Source: CAZPAH01 sp964584495
GTDB lineage: Bacteria > Krumholzibacteriota > Krumholzibacteriia > Krumholzibacteriales > Krumholzibacteriaceae
Assembly (NCBI GenBank): GCA_964584495.1
Contig: CAZPAH010000129.1
Span: 1-7,929, forward strand
Length of the DNA stretch: 7,929 nt
Direction: 5' to 3'
Every line of letters starts with the position of its first letter. The stretch's first letter is position 1. This document shows positions 1-6,599 of this stretch, in pieces. The notes under the pieces were generated by a model. The model did no database searches and was not told the DNA's origin. It was given only the letters and a program-made list of their open reading frames with translations. The position numbers and the translations under genes were made by a program.

Positions 1-1774
1 AGACCCTTAGAACTTCATCGCTCGTCGTCAACCCCCCCACTACCTTGCCGGCACCATCGCCGCGCATCGTTATCATCCCGCTTTTAACCGCCTCTTCCTG
101 GATGGCTGAATCGGGCGCTTTAGATAGAATAAGATCTCGCAGAGATGGCGTGATAGATAGAAATTCGTAGATTCCAACCCTCCCCCTGTAACCGCACGAA
201 TTGCAATTCTTACATCCCCTTCCGCGGAAAAAGCGCCGGGCGCTCGAACAATCCAGACCCAACAACCTGTATTCCTTTTCATCCGGTTTATACTCTTCCT
301 TGCATTCCGGGCAAATAAGCCTTACCAGGCGCTGGCCCAATATACCCCGTATCGTCGAAGAAAGAAGAAAAGGTTCCAAACCCATGTCGGCCAGTCTGCT
401 GATGGCCCCCGCGGCGGAGTTAGTATGCAGTGTGCTGAATACCATATGCCCGGTTAAAGCTGCCCTTATAGCGAGTTCGGCCGTTTCATGATCCCTTATT
501 TCTCCCACCAGTATGATATCCGGATCCTGGCGGACTATAGCCCTCAAAGCTGATGCGAAAGTGACTCCGGCTTTTGGATCGACCTGGCCCTGGTTCACGC
601 CGTCCATTTCGTACTCCACCGGGTCTTCAATAGTAGTTATATTAATATGATCATCCCTGATTTCATTCAGCGTCGAATACAACGTTGTCGTCTTACCGCT
701 TCCCGTCGGCCCAGTAACCAGCACGATACCGTTGCTGTAACCGACCGCTTCCCGGTAAGCGGCGAGCACTCCCTTTTCCAAGCCGAGCCTATCGAGGTCG
801 ACCATTGCATTATTGAGATCGAGAATCCTCAACACGACTTTTTCCCCATGAACGACTGGATAGGTTGAAACCCTGAGATCTATTCTTCTGCCATCCAGAT
901 CAAGGTGTATCTTCCCGTCTTGCGGGACCCTCCTCTGTCCTATATCCATCTTAGTCATGAACTTTATACGGGTTGTCAACGGGGCTTGAAAATCAGGCTC
1001 GAGCGACGTTATGCCGTGCAGCACTCCGTCTATCCTGAATCGAATACCTACCCGGTCGCCTTCCGGCTCGATATGGATATCGCTGGCCCCCCTGGCTATG
1101 GCATCTCTGAAAATCGAATCGACGAGCGTAATTATCGGCCTATCGCTCTCTTGACCCTGCTCTGGCATTTTCTCTTCTCCACCTGAAAGATCATCGGACG
1201 AATTTCTTTCAGCGGCCAGCTCATCCATCAATTCACCCAGTTTAGATTTATTCCCCCATAAGGAATTGATCGCATCGTTGACTGCTTCCTCGCTTGCCAG
1301 AACCGGCTCGACCACCTTATTCGTGATACCCCGAATCTTTTCTATCGCAAAAATGTCGAATGGATCGACCATGGCTATAGTTATGACATTCTCGATCTCG
1401 AATAAAGGCATGATCCTGTATTTTCTCGCCGTGCTTTCATCTATTAACTCGGCTGCTTCAGAATCTATGTCGTAATTTTCCAGTTCTAGATAAGGAATAT
1501 TCAATCCATCCCCGATAAATTTGTTGATTTGATCCTGACTTGCGAAACCGAGCCTGACGAGCACCTCACCAACATTTTCTCCCGATCTCTCCTTTTCGAC
1601 GGTCGCCTGATCGAGCTGTCTCCTTGTGATAAGCCCCCTATCGACAAGGTCTGTTCCGATATTTTCCAGGAATGATGATATTACTTCGATTGCATTTGTA
1701 TCCCTTCCCCGTACCGGCAGTATGGGTATTCGAAACAGGCGCCGACCCGACCAGCCTTGGAGTAATGAAGACAT
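1..1774 (-). CDS. pilB: Type IV filament assembly ATPase, PilB/GspE/MshE family (3' end cut by window edge)
   Basis: Cytoplasmic hexameric ATPase that powers pilin or pseudopilin assembly at the inner membrane. The open frame, translated by hand, shows in order: an N-terminal MshEN-type domain (about 1230-1663); an N2 domain with DIHIEPEGDRVGIRFRIDGV (about 1023-1083); Walker A GPTGSGKTTT (683-712); Asp box TIEDPVEYE (about 605-634); Walker B DPDIILVGE (503-526); His box TGHMVFSTLHT (about 422-454); and a zinc tetracysteine site, CPEC (302-313) with CKNCNSC (194-214). The last visible residues, GLTTSDEVLRV, match the usual family C-terminus, so only a few codons are missing. The start is uncertain. 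The coordinate given is the first in-frame ATG (1774), which overlaps the secretin by 137 bases. A TTG at 1798 has AAGGAG just upstream. The ATG at 1695 has the best-placed ribosome binding site but is out of frame (see findings). A PilB-versus-GspE name cannot be settled; the PilM/N/O context favours PilB/MshE. Confidence 0.95.
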   Translation of the reverse strand, partial: MSSLLQGWSGRRLFRIPILPVRGRDTNAIEVISSFLENIGTDLVDRGLITRRQLDQATVEKERSGENVGEVLVRLGFASQDQINKFIGDGLNIPYLELENYDIDSEAAELIDESTARKYRIMPLFEIENVITIAMVDPFDIFAIEKIRGITNKVVEPVLASEEAVNDAINSLWGNKSKLGELMDELAAERNSSDDLSGGEEKMPEQGQESDRPIITLVDSIFRDAIARGASDIHIEPEGDRVGIRFRIDGVLHGITSLEPDFQAPLTTRIKFMTKMDIGQRRVPQDGKIHLDLDGRRIDLRVSTYPVVHGEKVVLRILDLNNAMVDLDRLGLEKGVLAAYREAVGYSNGIVLVTGPTGSGKTTTLYSTLNEIRDDHINITTIEDPVEYEMDGVNQGQVDPKAGVTFASALRAIVRQDPDIILVGEIRDHETAELAIRAALTGHMVFSTLHTNSAAGAISRLADMGLEPFLLSSTIRGILGQRLVRLICPECKEEYKPDEKEYRLLGLDCSSARRFFRGRGCKNCNSCGYRGRVGIYEFLSITPSLRDLILSKAPDSAIQEEAVKSGMITMRGDGAGKVVGGLTTSDEVLRV

Positions 1775-2828
1775 TGAGTTCCGTCTTGTTGCTTTCAATC
1801 GCTCTCCTTGAGAATAAATATTTCAAAAAGGGTATATCGCCGAGTACAGGTATCTTCCAGATCGATTCAATCTTGGATTCACCGATCAGTCCACCTATTA
1901 TCAGGGTCGAGTTATCATCTATCACCACTCTGCTCGTTGTCTGCTTTGTGCTTATAATGGGAATTTCGTCACCGTTACTGATCTTTCGCCATTCCTTTAC
2001 GGAGCTGACTTCGACCAGCACATCGACTATTATCGCTCCGCCGGAGCGAACATGCGGCGTGACATACAGCTTTATCCCCACATCCTCGAAATTCACTGAT
2101 GTCGTTGTGATGCCGGCGCTTGCCTGGCCGAATGTTTGCTGGTAAGCCACTTTTTCTCCAACCAATATCCTGGCCTCCATTCCATCCAGCGCCACGACCC
2201 TCGGGGCCGAGAGGATATCGGTCTTGGACTCCTTCTCGATCATCTGAATCAGCGCATCGACATCCCCATTATAGATATTCATCAAAAGCCCGCTCGTTGC
2301 GGGTGATAGATCGACAATACCTTCGACGGAAATATCATCGACAATCTTGGATGATATAAATTCCCAGTTGACTCCGGTCTGGTTGTCCTCACCCAGCGTC
2401 ACTTCGACTATTCTGGATTCGATCAGGACCTGCGGTGTCGATCCATCGATACCGATCAGCTCATCCTCGATCTTGACGACTCTTAGAACCTCTCCCTCGC
2501 ATATGAATCCGTACCCGCATGACTTCAGGATTGTGCTCAGGGCTTCTTCCAGCGGTACGTCGACCAACCTTGCGGAAACTTTTCCCGTTATTTTCTCCCC
2601 GGCGACGATATTCACTCCCGAAGTTTTAGCAAGCATCCTGAGGGCGCTTGCAATATCGGTCTCCACGAATTCAGCCGATATATTTTTGCTACATTTTTCA
2701 ACGAATTCATCCGTGACAGCGCGGGACGCGGTTGCCGAAACCGACCTGCCGGGAGAAAATGAAAGAAGAATCCACCCCGAAAGAATACTTATAATAAAGC
2801 ACCTTTTGCCCGACTGCGTGTTATTCAA
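1638..2828 (-). CDS. pilQ: Minimal outer-membrane secretin (PilQ/MshL/GspD family)
   Basis: Forms the multimeric outer-membrane gate through which the filament or substrate passes. The 396 residues read as: signal peptide (about 1-32, hydrophobic 11-24); one STN/N0-like domain (about 50-118, including the TGKVSARLVDVPLEEAL stretch); then the secretin core straight away (131-360), with PQVLIESRIVEV, DILSAPRVVALDGMEARILVG, VGIKLYVTPHV, TLIIGGLIGE, IPVLGDIPFLKYLFS and the closing ELNVFITPRLV. There is no AMIN domain and no separate KH-like N1 domain, so it is far shorter than typical PilQ. Translation appears to start at TTG (2826-2828), overlapping the upstream gene by eight bases, with GGGAG (2836-2840) seven bases before it. 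Residues after about 362 look non-conserved. The last 14 or so are simply the ATPase N-terminal region read in another frame, suggesting the stop has been displaced (see findings). PilQ versus MshL cannot be decided by sight. Confidence 0.94.
   Translation of the reverse strand: MNNTQSGKRCFIISILSGWILLSFSPGRSVSATASRAVTDEFVEKCSKNISAEFVETDIASALRMLAKTSGVNIVAGEKITGKVSARLVDVPLEEALSTILKSCGYGFICEGEVLRVVKIEDELIGIDGSTPQVLIESRIVEVTLGEDNQTGVNWEFISSKIVDDISVEGIVDLSPATSGLLMNIYNGDVDALIQMIEKESKTDILSAPRVVALDGMEARILVGEKVAYQQTFGQASAGITTTSVNFEDVGIKLYVTPHVRSGGAIIVDVLVEVSSVKEWRKISNGDEIPIISTKQTTSRVVIDDNSTLIIGGLIGESKIESIWKIPVLGDIPFLKYLFSRRAIESNKTELNVFITPRLVGSAPVSNTHTAGTGKGYKCNRSNIIIPGKYRNRPCR
1681..1710 (-). promoter_or_regulatory. 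Strong but orphan ribosome binding site and start codon at the secretin/ATPase junction
   Basis: On the minus strand GGGGAAGGG (1702-1710) is followed after six bases by an ATG (1693-1695). This is the best-looking initiation signal near the expected ATPase N-terminus. As the sequence stands it opens only a four-codon frame (M-Q-S-K) closed by TAA at 1681-1683. One extra base anywhere between the ATG and the TAA would put this ATG in frame with the ATPase and place the same TAA in frame with the secretin. It is therefore probably the original ATPase start, disturbed by a one-base deletion or a sequence error. That is inference; the motif and frames are seen directly. Confidence 0.6.
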
Positions 2829-3327
2829 TGAATATCTCCCTTTCTCCCCGTTCGGACATCAGAACGACTTTTTCAACCGTTATTCTCAATACTTGCATTC
2901 CACCGATCATCTCGCCCTCGCGAACTTCCCTGTCGCCGAACAAGGCTAGAGCGATCTCTCCCGATATGACGATCCCGGTTAATACCGGTTCCTGCCTGAT
3001 AGTGTTATCTTTTTTATATTCGACGGGGTCGGAGGAAAGAACGACCGGCGGCTTCTTAACCCGGGGATTGAAAATATTTCTTTCCCATGCCACCGACGAG
3101 ACCGACTCCTTCTCCATCATCAACCTGTCGAGAAGGGCGATCATGGCATCGATACGGGAAATTACCGCATCGAGATCTTCTCCGCCCGTATTTGCCTTTG
3201 TTCCATCGTCTTTTGCCTGCTCGAGGATTTCCTTCACATTATATTCGCCGTTATCTCCGCTGGCTGCGGCGGAGATCAAGATTACAGACGCAATTATCGC
3301 GTGTATGGCTACCGGTCCGTACTTCAT
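2821..3327 (-). CDS. PilP/GspC-like periplasmic linker protein between alignment complex and secretin
   Basis: Expected to connect the PilN/PilO complex to the N-domain of the secretin. The 168 residues begin with a hydrophobic segment (about 6-22) ending in ISAAASG, either a cleavable signal peptide or a membrane anchor. Then come an acidic linker, a short helical or coiled segment (about 50-72), the motif RNIFNPR (83-89) typical of the stretch before GspC/PilP homology regions, and a compact beta domain (about 114-168) with LTGIVISGEIALALFG and a G-G-M-Q-V-L-R-I pattern resembling the GspC HR/PilP fold. No lipobox cysteine is present, unlike classical PilP lipoproteins. The start ATG overlaps the PilO stop as ATGA (3324-3327), with a G-rich Shine-Dalgarno run immediately upstream. 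Assignment rests on position between PilO and the secretin plus these weak motifs, so it is less certain than its neighbours. Confidence 0.78.
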   Translation of the reverse strand: MKYGPVAIHAIIASVILISAAASGDNGEYNVKEILEQAKDDGTKANTGGEDLDAVISRIDAMIALLDRLMMEKESVSSVAWERNIFNPRVKKPPVVLSSDPVEYKKDNTIRQEPVLTGIVISGEIALALFGDREVREGEMIGGMQVLRITVEKVVLMSERGEREIFIE

Positions 3328-3932
3328 CCTTCCCCCCCTACTCCAAGTTTATCGGTAACGACGGATCCCTTCAGGATAAATGCTCTGATCATAAGTTCCG
3401 AACTGATGACCGGCGGAATATTCTCGTCCGACTCCAGCCTAAAAGATTCCACGCTCAACAACCTATCCATCCCCTCTATTTTCCCGAAGAATTTCTCCAG
3501 CTCGAAGAATCCGCACCTTATTGAGACCCTTACGGGCAATTCGTCATAGAAAGAACGGTAGACCAACTGCTCCGTTCTAATAACCACCATCTCCGCTCCG
3601 GCCTCAAAAGCGGCTTTCCAGATTTCCCCCAACAAACGACCGATCTCCGGAGATTGAGGAACATACGCCGCCGCCATTTCGTGCTTTTTCTCGAGCTCGC
3701 CCAATTTCCTGCTCAATCGATCGGATAGCATCAGCTTCTCGCTCTCCCTGGGAAGCAGATCGAGCGATAGCAACCGGATTCTTCTCCTCTGCTCCTCCAA
3801 CTGCGTTTTAAGGGCAGCCGCTTTCCTGGAACCGGGCGAGTATTCGGCGAAACCAAGCGAGATTGCAGCGACGGCTCCCAGCCCAAAAAGCATGAACAGT
3901 TTCTTTCCGACGGCCCTCCTCAATTTTTTCAT
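3324..3932 (-). CDS. pilO: PilO-like inner-membrane alignment complex protein
   Basis: Periplasmic partner of PilN in the inner-membrane alignment subcomplex. The 202 residues have a short basic cytoplasmic tail, one transmembrane helix (about 11-28), a long charged helical region likely to form a coiled coil (about 36-86, rich in E, K and R), and a C-terminal globular region (about 92-190). In that region LPVRVSIRCGFFELEKFFGKI and ESFRLES match the alternating strand-helix pattern of the ferredoxin-like PilO fold. Length matches the family (about 200 residues). The start ATG (3930-3932) overlaps the PilN stop in an ATGA junction, and GAGG lies seven or so bases upstream, consistent with coupled translation. 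A GspM-type identity is possible because GspM and PilO share this architecture; the adjacent PilM and PilN argue for PilO. Confidence 0.86.
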   Translation of the reverse strand: MKKLRRAVGKKLFMLFGLGAVAAISLGFAEYSPGSRKAAALKTQLEEQRRRIRLLSLDLLPRESEKLMLSDRLSRKLGELEKKHEMAAAYVPQSPEIGRLLGEIWKAAFEAGAEMVVIRTEQLVYRSFYDELPVRVSIRCGFFELEKFFGKIEGMDRLLSVESFRLESDENIPPVISSELMIRAFILKGSVVTDKLGVGGEG

Positions 3933-4522
3933 CGCTTGACCTCACATACGATATCGAACGAATAGACCTTCCTGTTCCCATAGGCACTCTTTCCTCCGTG
4001 CTTGAGTACAGGCTGCAAAAAAAGAGGGTAATCTTCGATAAACTCGATGAACTTTGCTATACTTTGGGGATCGAGCGATTTTCCCTGCATTCTGGCGGAA
4101 ATGAATTTTTCTTTCCGTTCATCGGGGGTTTTTCTGACCGACTCGACGACTTCGAATTTATCGAGCCATATTCCGGAATTATCACTGCCGCATATATCCC
4201 CCCAGATTTTCGACCACAACACTCTTCCGGTCATGTAATTTTTTATTATCGATGTGATGCTGGATATCTCGTTCTCTCTATCGGGCAATAGCTCAATCCC
4301 GTCGATAAGCTCCGCCATCTCGATCTGCTTTGCCATCAGCTCATCCAGCGTGCCTTTTCCCTTTGTAACGGCCGACGAAAAAACGGCAATCGTTTTTCCC
4401 TGAACGTAAGTCATTGCGGCTACTACGACCACCAAAGGAATAACCAGAAGAAGTAAAATCCTTTTAGCATTCCACTTGATGCTGAAACGTAAATCCTTCG
4501 GTATGAGATTCATCTCTTTCAT
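3929..4522 (-). CDS. pilN: PilN-like inner-membrane protein with PilM-binding tail
   Basis: Bitopic inner-membrane protein that recruits cytoplasmic PilM and pairs with PilO. The N-terminus carries MNLIPKDLR at residues 4-12, matching the conserved I/M-N-L-L/I-P tail of PilN that inserts into a PilM groove. One transmembrane helix follows (about 21-40), then a helical periplasmic stretch (about 55-95) and a C-terminal globular region (about 100-197) ending in strand-like SFDIVCEV. The 197-residue length fits the family. The start at 4522 lies one base after the PilM stop. An internal ATG three codons in (4511-4513), just before NLIP, is an alternative that would give the more usual tail length. 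In type II systems this role is held by the C-terminal part of GspL; here PilM and PilN are separate genes, as in type IV pili. Confidence 0.87.
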   Translation of the reverse strand: MKEMNLIPKDLRFSIKWNAKRILLLLVIPLVVVVAAMTYVQGKTIAVFSSAVTKGKGTLDELMAKQIEMAELIDGIELLPDRENEISSITSIIKNYMTGRVLWSKIWGDICGSDNSGIWLDKFEVVESVRKTPDERKEKFISARMQGKSLDPQSIAKFIEFIEDYPLFLQPVLKHGGKSAYGNRKVYSFDIVCEVKR

Positions 4523-4523
4523 A

Positions 4524-5585
4524 TCAACAAAACCTCAATGCCAACCCCAACGCGGTGGAAAGGGGCGACCGCGGCCCCACATACGACCCGTTTTCAATAC
4601 CGGAATATTTAAAAGGATCGAATACCTCGGTCCTTGCCTTCAGTTTCATTTCCATGAAGCTGTCGAAACCGGGCATCTGAGCACTGCCGCCGGTCAGATA
4701 GAGAACCACGGGCTCATCCTGCTCCTCGAACTGGACCCTATAATATTCATAGGATCTTCTGTAATCCGATATAAGCCTGTCCACTGCCCTTTCCATAGCC
4801 GAATGGACATTGTACTCTGTAGAAGTTGGAGAAACGTCCTCCCCCCTTATCAAGTCAATGCTGAACCCTGTATTAACCATGTGATCTTCGGCCTCGGCAG
4901 GGCTGATGTTCATGAGCGCCGTTATCGAATCCCGCACGTCCTTTCCTCCACCCTCAATCGTCCTGGAAAACCTCAACCGCCCGCCTTTCAGGATCACGAG
5001 GGTAGTCCACCGGAACCCAATATCGAGCATCGGGATGATCGTATTTTCCGAACTCGGCCCGTTGCACAGTATCCTACCGAGGGCAATCGACCTTGGTTCT
5101 ACAGCTTCCGCAACCAGTCCCGAATTATTTAGCAAATTGACATATTCCTCGACTGTCGAACGCCTCGTCACCGCAAGATGAACGTCCATTTCACTTCCGC
5201 CGTTCGGTTTTTCAATGCTGTAATCGAACGCCGCCTCCTCGACAGGGTACGAGATATGTTTAGATGCCTCCCAATTCACGAAGTCTCCGATCTTCTTTCG
5301 TGTTTCTACGGGAAATCTCAAATATTTCTCGATCAGATCCTCGTTAGGCAGAACTGATACGGTTCTTTTGGTTTTGATCCCGCGCCTTTTAAGGATTCCC
5401 GACAGAAGGCCGGCATCGAGCCGGCCGGCCGGAGAAGCATCGCCGAAAACGTCCTTCTCCACCACTGCATTGACCAGGCGCGGAACTTTCCCGCCGGTTT
5501 CCACCTCAACCGCTTTTAGGGAATTCGAGCCGAGATCGATTCCAACTACCCTCCGTTTGAAAATGTTTTTACCTACCCTCATCAT
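4524..5585 (-). CDS. pilM: PilM, actin-like cytoplasmic protein of the type IV pilus alignment complex
   Basis: Actin-fold nucleotide-binding protein on the cytoplasmic face of the inner membrane that binds the PilN tail. Visible hallmarks over 353 residues: phosphate-1 loop VVGIDLGSNSLKAVEV (13-28); the PilM-typical block VLPNEDLIEKYLRFP (78-92) followed by WEASKHISYPVEEA (105-118); phosphate-2 region MLDIGFRWTTLVILKGG (186-202) then FSRTIEGGG (206-214); the adenosine-loop motif LYLTGGSAQMPGF (295-307); and C-terminal ALGLALR (345-351). Length equals the family norm. Two adjacent ATG codons (5583-5585 and 5580-5582) could start it; AGGAAGGG sits directly upstream, so the second ATG may be preferred. 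It is separated by 34 bases from the upstream prepilin gene, with no convincing terminator or promoter between. Confidence 0.94.
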   Translation of the reverse strand: MMRVGKNIFKRRVVGIDLGSNSLKAVEVETGGKVPRLVNAVVEKDVFGDASPAGRLDAGLLSGILKRRGIKTKRTVSVLPNEDLIEKYLRFPVETRKKIGDFVNWEASKHISYPVEEAAFDYSIEKPNGGSEMDVHLAVTRRSTVEEYVNLLNNSGLVAEAVEPRSIALGRILCNGPSSENTIIPMLDIGFRWTTLVILKGGRLRFSRTIEGGGKDVRDSITALMNISPAEAEDHMVNTGFSIDLIRGEDVSPTSTEYNVHSAMERAVDRLISDYRRSYEYYRVQFEEQDEPVVLYLTGGSAQMPGFDSFMEMKLKARTEVFDPFKYSGIENGSYVGPRSPLSTALGLALRFC

Positions 5586-5619
5586 CCCTTCCTGATCGAA
5601 TCCCGGAATTATTGCCTCT

Positions 5620-6165
5620 TCATCGAAAATTTCTGCAGAATATCTCCAAATCTATTACAGTGGATTCCGGCCGCGCACCGATACTATTGCCTATATTCAT
5701 GATGAATTCGATCTTACCGGTATTAGAATATCCTGTTCCGGCTCCATCGACGCGAAAGCTCCCGGAGATGAATTCCACCATATTTCCAGCGAACTCGGGC
5801 ACCCTTGTGGCCTCCTGCGTTCCGACCGTCCTGTAGAGAAACCTGTCTCCCGCCTCCGAACGGAAAAAATACCTTATAGAATCTTGCGGGTTCTCCGATC
5901 TATAAAATCGAAGCATATTCCCTCCCTGGCCTACATATGGTCGCAGAGAATCGGGCTCGCCTACCGCCTCTCTCAGCTCCCTTGCCAACACCCGGACCGA
6001 TTCCCTCCCAACCTGGTTGAGATCGCTCGCTTGCTGCGATATCCACAGGGAAGAAATCATATCTACAAGGATCGGCCCCCCCGTAAAAACGATTGTAGCC
6101 AGGATGGTGATCGCTATTACCAGCTCTACAAGCGTCATCCCTGTCATCCGAGATATTCCCCGCAT
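5620..6165 (-). CDS. GspJ/PilW-like minor (pseudo)pilin with prepilin signal
   Basis: Class III prepilin processed by a PilD/GspO-type peptidase (not in the window) and inserted at the filament tip. The leader MRGISRMTG is followed by the cleavage point and mature N-terminus MTLVELVIAIT, with the required Glu at mature position 5 and a hydrophobic helix (about residues 11-31). The soluble part (about 45-181) has the GspJ/PilW-type layout: an amphipathic helix with NQVGRESVRVLARELREA, then beta-rich segments such as LRFYRSE, IRYFFRS, RFLYRTV, KIEFIMNI and STVIDLEIF. The 181-residue length fits GspJ. AAGGAG (6173-6178) lies seven bases before the ATG, overlapping the stop region of the preceding gene. 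Together with the genes on its 5' side it forms an I-J-K-like trio. GspJ versus PilW is not resolvable by eye. Confidence 0.9.
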   Translation of the reverse strand: MRGISRMTGMTLVELVIAITILATIVFTGGPILVDMISSLWISQQASDLNQVGRESVRVLARELREAVGEPDSLRPYVGQGGNMLRFYRSENPQDSIRYFFRSEAGDRFLYRTVGTQEATRVPEFAGNMVEFISGSFRVDGAGTGYSNTGKIEFIMNIGNSIGARPESTVIDLEIFCRNFR

Positions 6166-6177
6166 CTACTCTCTCCT

Positions 6178-6555
6178 TCAACCCGCAATGTGCGTGATCA
6201 GAGAACAAAGATTTCCGCCATTTCTCCTGACTTCCACCTTAACTTCAACCAGCGTGGCGTTTCCTCCCGATGACCTGAGAGGCACCACCGTTCTTCTCCA
6301 TTCGTACCCGGATTTTTCAACCCATCCCTGAGATTCAACTCCCACTCCGGCTCTCAACGATTCCTCCATGATACTTTCGGCGAGATTCGCTGCGGCGGTC
6401 ATTTCACAGTCGACCTTCACCGCCGATAACAGGCAGGACTGCATTACCGAGAATGAATAGGCGATAAGACCGAGAATGCAGATAGTTATCACAAGCTCGA
6501 TCAAAGTGAATCCAGCTTTATTGTCGAGCGCGAATTTTCTCAAAAGCAATCTCAT
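6178..6555 (-). CDS. GspI/PilV-like minor (pseudo)pilin with prepilin signal
   Basis: Second prepilin of the cluster. From the ATG at 6553-6555 the leader is MRLLLRKFALDNKAG, cut before FTLIELVITICILGL, with Glu at mature position 5 and a hydrophobic helix to about mature residue 20. The remaining roughly 90 residues include TAAANLAESIMEESLRAG, typical of GspI/PilV after the helix, and the strand LVEVKVEVRR. The open frame extends upstream to an ATG at 6621 that overlaps the preceding gene by 22 bases and would give a 37-residue leader. The downstream ATG is chosen because it gives a normal 15-residue basic leader and has AGGG eight bases upstream. The upstream start cannot be excluded, since some minor pilins have long leaders. 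The stop is 12 bases before the next prepilin gene. Confidence 0.89.
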   Translation of the reverse strand: MRLLLRKFALDNKAGFTLIELVITICILGLIAYSFSVMQSCLLSAVKVDCEMTAAANLAESIMEESLRAGVGVESQGWVEKSGYEWRRTVVPLRSSGGNATLVEVKVEVRRNGGNLCSLITHIAG

Positions 6556-6599
6556 GCCTAACACCCTATTAGAGACAACGGTCTCATCCCGGTCAAATC
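6556..6599 (-). other. Intergenic spacer with a small perfect stem-loop before the GspI-like gene
   Basis: If the downstream start of the GspI/PilV-like gene is right, this 44-base spacer is untranslated. It holds GAGAC-CGTT-GTCTC on the minus strand (6572-6585), a perfect five-base stem with a four-base loop, lying just before the AGGG ribosome binding site. There is no following U-run on the minus strand, so an intrinsic terminator is unlikely. It could affect RNA stability or initiation, or be chance. If translation starts at 6621 the stem lies inside the coding region. Confidence 0.3.

Noticed and set aside
1672..2145. Long plus-strand open frame opposite the secretin gene (157 codons)
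   Set aside because: It lies wholly antisense to strongly conserved secretin core motifs and has no recognisable domain; it is a shadow frame.
2347..2949. Plus-strand open frame of 200 codons across the secretin and PilP-like genes
   Set aside because: Crosses the junction of two well-supported minus-strand genes, is Ser/Thr-rich, and has no motif.
4476..5132. Plus-strand open frame of 218 codons opposite PilM
   Set aside because: Antisense to PilM, whose actin-like motifs run through the same bases. The product is Pro/His/Arg-rich, as expected of a shadow frame.
5586..5619. Near-palindrome around AATTCCGGGATT between the GspJ-like gene and pilM, considered as a terminator or operator
   Set aside because: Too short and imperfect, with no U-run; a 34-base gap between co-directional genes fits simple operon spacing.
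5609..5623. Second tiny frame (M-K-R-Q-stop) at the end of the GspJ-like gene, considered as a pair with the orphan start at 1695
   Set aside because: It lacks a ribosome binding site, and the surrounding genes have normal starts and stops, so it is chance.
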